A stretch of 64,000 bases of DNA from a bacterium SCSIO 12741 (lineage in GTDB: Bacteria > Bacteroidota > Bacteroidia > Flavobacteriales_G > Salibacteraceae): positions 1,860,594 to 1,924,593 of the forward strand of contig CP073749.1 of assembly GCA_024398055.1 (NCBI GenBank). The letters run 5' to 3'. Shown one piece after another: positions 60,668 to 64,000 of the stretch (positions are counted from its first letter, which is position 1; each line of letters opens with the position of its first letter). A model generated the notes under the pieces. It ran no database searches, was not told the DNA's origin, and saw nothing but the letters and a program-made list of their open reading frames with translations. The translations under genes were made by a program, and so were the position numbers.

Positions 60668-61822
60668 TTAAAAAGCAGATTCAATGGCCGTTACATTGGC
60701 ACCCAGGATGCTGATGTCACCGATATTGGTTTTGTAAGGAATGTGAAGCTTTCCGTCTTGAGTAGACAAAGCCGTGTTGCTTTTTGAGCTTCCCTCTGCA
60801 CCTGCATAAAAGGGCCAGAATCCTCCACCCAAACCTTGCTGAATGCTGCTCAATTGTTCATCGCTAAAAGTCTCGTGCACGGTAATGGTCAAATCGATGC
60901 CATCGGCGATGATCAATTCGGTAATAACACGATCCATAGATCCGCCAGCACCAAAGAAGGTTGACCATCCTGATGAAGAATCAGGGTTCCAAACGTAATC
61001 GTCGTTCTTGTTTTTCAAAGCATTGTTAAACACGCCTGAATTAAACCAGTCACCAGGTCCTACAGGAAGGGTGGCGTAGTTGTTAATAGAACCTGAAATG
61101 GTGATTTTGGAATTGGTGATCATCTGGCTTGTTTTCTTGTCACTCGCAGCACCAGCTACAGCGAACACAGTACCAAATGCACCGTCCATGGCTCCGGTGA
61201 AAAAAGAACTCTTCTTCTCGTTCGAAGAGGTAGAATCGTAATTGATAGAAGCACTACGACCTTTGCGAATCGCTGCCTGGGCTTTTTCAATCGTGGTGTT
61301 GTATACGGGTACTTTCGTTACCTGTCCACTGGGTGAAGTCAGGCTCAAAAAGTTGGACGTATTGGTGTAATCTGCCATGGCTTCTTCCAAAGGAGAAAGG
61401 GCACTTTGGGCAAAGGTGTTAATCGCCGTTTGAGCGACTCCCGGATCCAACATTTCATCCGCAAAGAGTTTGAATACGTCGGCTTGGGATTTCTGATTTC
61501 CTTTGGCGTAGTAAGCGTTGCGAAATTTGATCCAGTTGGTGTAGTTGTCACCCAACACGGCTTGTAATTGGCTGGAGTTGTTTCCAGGACTCAAAGAGTG
61601 AAGCAATGAGCCATAATCCTCGCTAAACCGGTTCCATTGGCTGGCGTTAAATTGGAAATTGGAAGAGGCTGGAGGCACACTATCTGCCATCAAGTAAAGA
61701 TTTTCAGAGGTGCTACCAATCGGCAAAGACCCTTGAATAAGTTGAAAGGAGTTTTCGTTCAACCCCAAAACCGATACCAGGGTATTTCTCCAGGAATGGG
61801 TTTTTAGTTCTAATGCATTCAT
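60668..61822 (-). CDS. Unknown protein, first gene of the borosin-like block
   Basis: From the ATG at 61822 (MNALELKTHSWRNTLVSVLG) the protein has 384 residues; the longer frame to 61915 is unlikely. No signal peptide is seen. Residues ~30-150 are helical and aromatic (NWIKFRNAYYAKGNQKSQAD); the second half is beta-rich, with KITISGSINNYATLPVGPGD, ELIIADGIDLTITVHETFSD and ISILGANVTAIESAF, and a Gly/Ala-rich segment FFTGAMDGAFGTVFAVAGAA. I do not recognise it. As the promoter-proximal gene it may be the most expressed of the block, so a precursor, carrier or immunity role should be considered. Confidence 0.6.
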   Translation of the reverse strand: MNALELKTHSWRNTLVSVLGLNENSFQLIQGSLPIGSTSENLYLMADSVPPASSNFQFNASQWNRFSEDYGSLLHSLSPGNNSSQLQAVLGDNYTNWIKFRNAYYAKGNQKSQADVFKLFADEMLDPGVAQTAINTFAQSALSPLEEAMADYTNTSNFLSLTSPSGQVTKVPVYNTTIEKAQAAIRKGRSASINYDSTSSNEKKSSFFTGAMDGAFGTVFAVAGAASDKKTSQMITNSKITISGSINNYATLPVGPGDWFNSGVFNNALKNKNDDYVWNPDSSSGWSTFFGAGGSMDRVITELIIADGIDLTITVHETFSDEQLSSIQQGLGGGFWPFYAGAEGSSKSNTALSTQDGKLHIPYKTNIGDISILGANVTAIESAF

Positions 61823-62132
61823 TTTAGTTAGTATTAAAATGGTCCTACTCTGTTTGTGGCTTTTCGGAATTCGCCATTCGAAGCGCCACGAGTTATCGAT
61901 CAACTTCAAAGGCAAATTTGAAATCAGAGCCTTGGCTGGCTGTTAGGGTTTATACCAATTTGAGAAAGACTAGGGGATTTTTGAATATTCAATCTCGAAT
62001 CTCGAATTCTGAAAGTTCCCCGCACCCGCACCCGCACCCGCACCCGCACCCGCACCCGTCCTCTCCCTCGTCCTCGCCTCTCCCCGATGACCATCGGGGT
62101 CTCGCCTCTGATTTCTCTATTACTTTTGAAAA
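61823..62132. repeat. 310-base intergenic region with (GCACCC)6 and a hairpin
   Basis: The gap between the divergent block and AraC/GyrI gene must hold both promoters; the only -7-like site I see for the block is CAAATTTG near 61913 (one mismatch), which is weak. Six tandem GCACCC units occupy 62022-62057. CCCCGATG-AC-CATCGGGG (62082-62099) is an 8-bp hairpin close to the AraC/GyrI gene start. Confidence 0.6.
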
Positions 62133-63047
62133 ATGCCCACAGCATCAACTACCCAAGAGGATTATCGGAAAAGATTGAACCAGGTGTTTGACTACATGGA
62201 TAGGCACCTTGATCAGGAAATGGTATTGGCTGATGTAGCTGAAGTAGCGGCGTTTTCGCCTTATCACTTTCACCGGATTTTTAAGGCAATTACTGGAGAA
62301 ACCTTACTTCAATACATTACCCGTCGTCGGATTGAAAAATCGGCGGCAGATTTAATTCATAAGCCTTGGAGTATAACGGAAATTGCCCTGAAATATGGGT
62401 ATGCGGATAATGCTGCTTTTACCCGAACGTTCAAGAAATTCTACCAAATCAGTCCATCGGAATTTAGGAATCAAAACCCGCATCACTTTAGCAAGATTCG
62501 CCAACTGAAGAGCAAGAATGGCCAAGCCTACCCGGACCTCGAAAAATACATTTGCGAGCTGGAAAACCTAAAAAAATGGATAACCATGAACGCAAAAATT
62601 GAAATCAAAAATTTCCCGGAAAGAGAGTTGGCATACGTCTCCCATTTTGGAGATCACAACGTGGCCTCTGCCTTTCAAAAACTGATCGCCTGGGCCGGAC
62701 AAAAAGGGCTAATGACCCCCGATGCGAAATTACTCACACAATACCACGACAGTTTCAAAGTAACCCATCCAGACAAGGTTAGGCTGAGTGCCTGTATTGT
62801 CCTAAACGAGCCGATCGAAGTTGAAGGCGAAATAGGAAGGTCACAACTTCCGGGCGGGAAGCACATCGTGGGCCGCTTCGAAATCGGGCTGGAGCAATAT
62901 GAAGCCTCCTGGACAAGCCTGTTCCTTTGGATGAATGAAAATGGCTACGAAAAATCAGATCAGAATCCTTTCGAAATCTACCACAACAACTTTCAGGAGC
63001 ATCCCGAAAAAAAGAGCATCGTAGATTTCTGCATTCCGATTATTTAA
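62133..63047 (+). CDS. AraC family regulator with GyrI-like ligand domain
   Basis: A 304-residue regulator. The N-terminal AraC pair of helix-turn-helices (VLADVAEVAAFSPYHFHRIF, then YGYADNAAFTRTFKKFYQIS and SPSEFRNQN) precedes a GyrI/BtrG-like ligand domain (EIKNFPERELAYVSHFGDH, LPGGKHIVGRFEIGLEQYEA, and the ending SIVDFCIPI). This order matches Rob/SoxS-GyrI-type multidrug sensors. It is divergent from the borosin-like block, but a regulatory link is not demonstrated. Confidence 0.9.
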   Translation: MPTASTTQEDYRKRLNQVFDYMDRHLDQEMVLADVAEVAAFSPYHFHRIFKAITGETLLQYITRRRIEKSAADLIHKPWSITEIALKYGYADNAAFTRTFKKFYQISPSEFRNQNPHHFSKIRQLKSKNGQAYPDLEKYICELENLKKWITMNAKIEIKNFPERELAYVSHFGDHNVASAFQKLIAWAGQKGLMTPDAKLLTQYHDSFKVTHPDKVRLSACIVLNEPIEVEGEIGRSQLPGGKHIVGRFEIGLEQYEASWTSLFLWMNENGYEKSDQNPFEIYHNNFQEHPEKKSIVDFCIPII

Positions 63048-63085
63048 CCGGGTGCATGATAATGGAAATGGTAATCAAAAAGGTC

Positions 63086-63544
63086 TTAAAATACCTTTTC
63101 GATCTGGTATTCTATCCCGTGGAAAGAAACCTTATCGCCTGCTTTGGCTCCGGCCATGTTTTTAAACAAGGGAGCTTGAGTGCTTAGGCCAAAATAATCG
63201 GTGCCTTCACAGCTAAATGCTTCAATGCCGGTAGAAACAAAAAGATTGCGTTTGTCCGTAATCACCACACTTCCGAATTCCACCTTGTTGTGGGTCAGTT
63301 TAGGGTCGATGCTTCTCAAGGTGTCCAACTCTTGTCGGGCAAAGCTGAGTTGATTATTCAGGTTGTCCAGCATTTCCAGATCGGCATCTTTACGGGCTTC
63401 CGTTTGACTAGCAGATTCTTCACTGGCTCCTTCGGTGGTTTCGGTTTTTAATTCATTTACGCGGCTCAAAAAGTCGCTCACCACTTCTTCCATTTTGACC
63501 ATCCCAGCGGCCAGAATTTTCTTTTTCTGCTCAGTATTACTCAT
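63086..63544 (-). CDS. GreA/GreB-like transcription elongation factor
   Basis: A 152-residue protein. The N-terminal ~80 residues form a helical hairpin rich in Glu/Asp (LEMLDNLNNQLSFARQELDT), and the C-terminal part (VEFGSVVITDKRNLFVSTGI, then FGLSTQAPLFKNMAGAKAGD and VSFHGIEYQIEKVF) is a GreA/GreB FKBP-like C-terminal domain. Such Bacteroidota proteins are smaller than E. coli GreA and may act on RNA polymerase arrest; the acidic tip residues are plausible but not confirmed. Confidence 0.75.
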   Translation of the reverse strand: MSNTEQKKKILAAGMVKMEEVVSDFLSRVNELKTETTEGASEESASQTEARKDADLEMLDNLNNQLSFARQELDTLRSIDPKLTHNKVEFGSVVITDKRNLFVSTGIEAFSCEGTDYFGLSTQAPLFKNMAGAKAGDKVSFHGIEYQIEKVF

Positions 63545-63681
63545 GGCAATTCAGGTTTAAATTACCAGACTAAGTTAGGGCATCCACCTTCCATTTTGGC
63601 TGACTTTGATCAGCTTTAAAGAGGATATCCACTGGTTGTTCGATGGGCTCTTAAATAAGGGTATTCCGAGAAAATTCTTAG

Positions 63682-64000
63682 CTATTCAGCTTCGGGATTT
63701 TGCATGTCCCGAATATCCCAAACCACCCAGTTTTTGGGATTATTGAAATCTTCAGGAATGAACAGATGGCCATGTAGGAGCGCGGTTAGTTTGAACTGTT
63801 CAAACATGTTTTCCGCAAAGGTCAATCCGTCTTCCATGACGATGAGGTGGAATTTTCGCTCATCGCTAAGGGATATGGTAGAACTGTTGGCCAGAAGCCG
63901 GTCTTTCAGTTTTATTGGAACGGTGATGGACTGCACCTCCCGAATGGGAATGGCCAAAAACTTTTTGTGTTGAGCCAGCTTCTTTAGGTCGGCTTTCTTT
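63682..64000 (-). CDS. C-terminal part of an unknown protein (5' truncated by the window edge)
   Basis: The frame is open to the right edge on the minus strand, so the start lies beyond 64000. The visible ~105 residues (KKLAQHKKFLAIPIREVQSI, then VPIKLKDRLLANSSTISLSD and HLIVMEDGLTFAENMFEQFK) have no recognised family. The internal first Met-like position is a TTG (63957) and probably not a start. No signal peptide can be judged. Confidence 0.55.
   Translation of the reverse strand, partial: KKADLKKLAQHKKFLAIPIREVQSITVPIKLKDRLLANSSTISLSDERKFHLIVMEDGLTFAENMFEQFKLTALLHGHLFIPEDFNNPKNWVVWDIRDMQNPEAE

Noticed and set aside
62022-62057. CRISPR array
   Set aside because: The unit is only six bases without spacers, so it is a simple tandem repeat.

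Overview
The window looks like chromosome from a marine-type Bacteroidota, most likely Flavobacteriales (Cryomorphaceae/Schleiferiaceae-like). The evidence is five secreted proteins with type IX secretion (T9SS) C-terminal sorting domains, Bacteroidota lipoprotein signals (short hydrophobic stretch then S-C or G-C), weak Shine-Dalgarno sites, -7 promoter elements of the TAnnTTTG type, and flavobacterial hypotheticals (DUF4837, DUF6427, DUF6341-like). The assignment is inferred from gene content; no rRNA gene is present.

Layout. 0-26.5 kb is ordinary core and housekeeping sequence: the end of an MltD-like murein hydrolase, DUF4837, RecO, cystathionine gamma-synthase/lyase, lipoproteins, a Lys-C-like protease, fructosamine kinase, QueA, DusB, a CPBP protease, an S9 peptidase, PnuC, GpsA, DUF6427, PurD and MoaA. 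26.5-36 kb is accessory: tRNA-Ala(GGC), an IVP-type four-helix protein, two T9SS proteins, a TetR/CrtC-like regulatory island and AraC and WYL regulators. 36-41.7 kb holds a propeller-type histidine kinase/response regulator pair and a large T9SS protein. 41.8-48.3 kb is a redox/aldehyde operon (SDR, aldehyde dehydrogenase, DUF2798, DUF2147, nitroreductase, Fe-alcohol dehydrogenase) next to an NmrA-like protein and a short Crp-family regulator. 49.3-51.4 kb is a second two-component system with its own membrane protein. 62-64 kb returns to an AraC/GyrI regulator and a GreA-like factor.

The most interesting region is a compact minus-strand gene block from 61.8 down to 51.4 kb. Its core is a 737-residue protein whose first ~400 residues match the borosin alpha-N-methyltransferase (OphMA-type tetrapyrrole methylase plus clasp). 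All four remembered catalytic residues fall at a constant offset of +37. Instead of a short hydrophobic core peptide, about 330 further residues follow, with two copies of a beta-rich module. That module also appears in the upstream membrane protein, and more weakly in the next one. The gene overlaps both neighbours: an upstream membrane protein with a Val/Ile-Asp repeat tract, and a downstream 2OG-Fe(II) oxygenase. The block also encodes a clan-CD/C80-like cysteine peptidase, a membrane-anchored GH25 lysozyme-like protein, a 59-residue Ile/Val/Gly-rich small protein followed by strong hairpins, and acidic disordered proteins. I interpret it as a candidate borosin-like peptide or protein backbone N-methylation system of unusual architecture; its substrate is unknown.

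Two genes (serine hydrolase, TetR) each appear to lack one base in a C/G homopolymer. This may be sequencing error or real inactivation.
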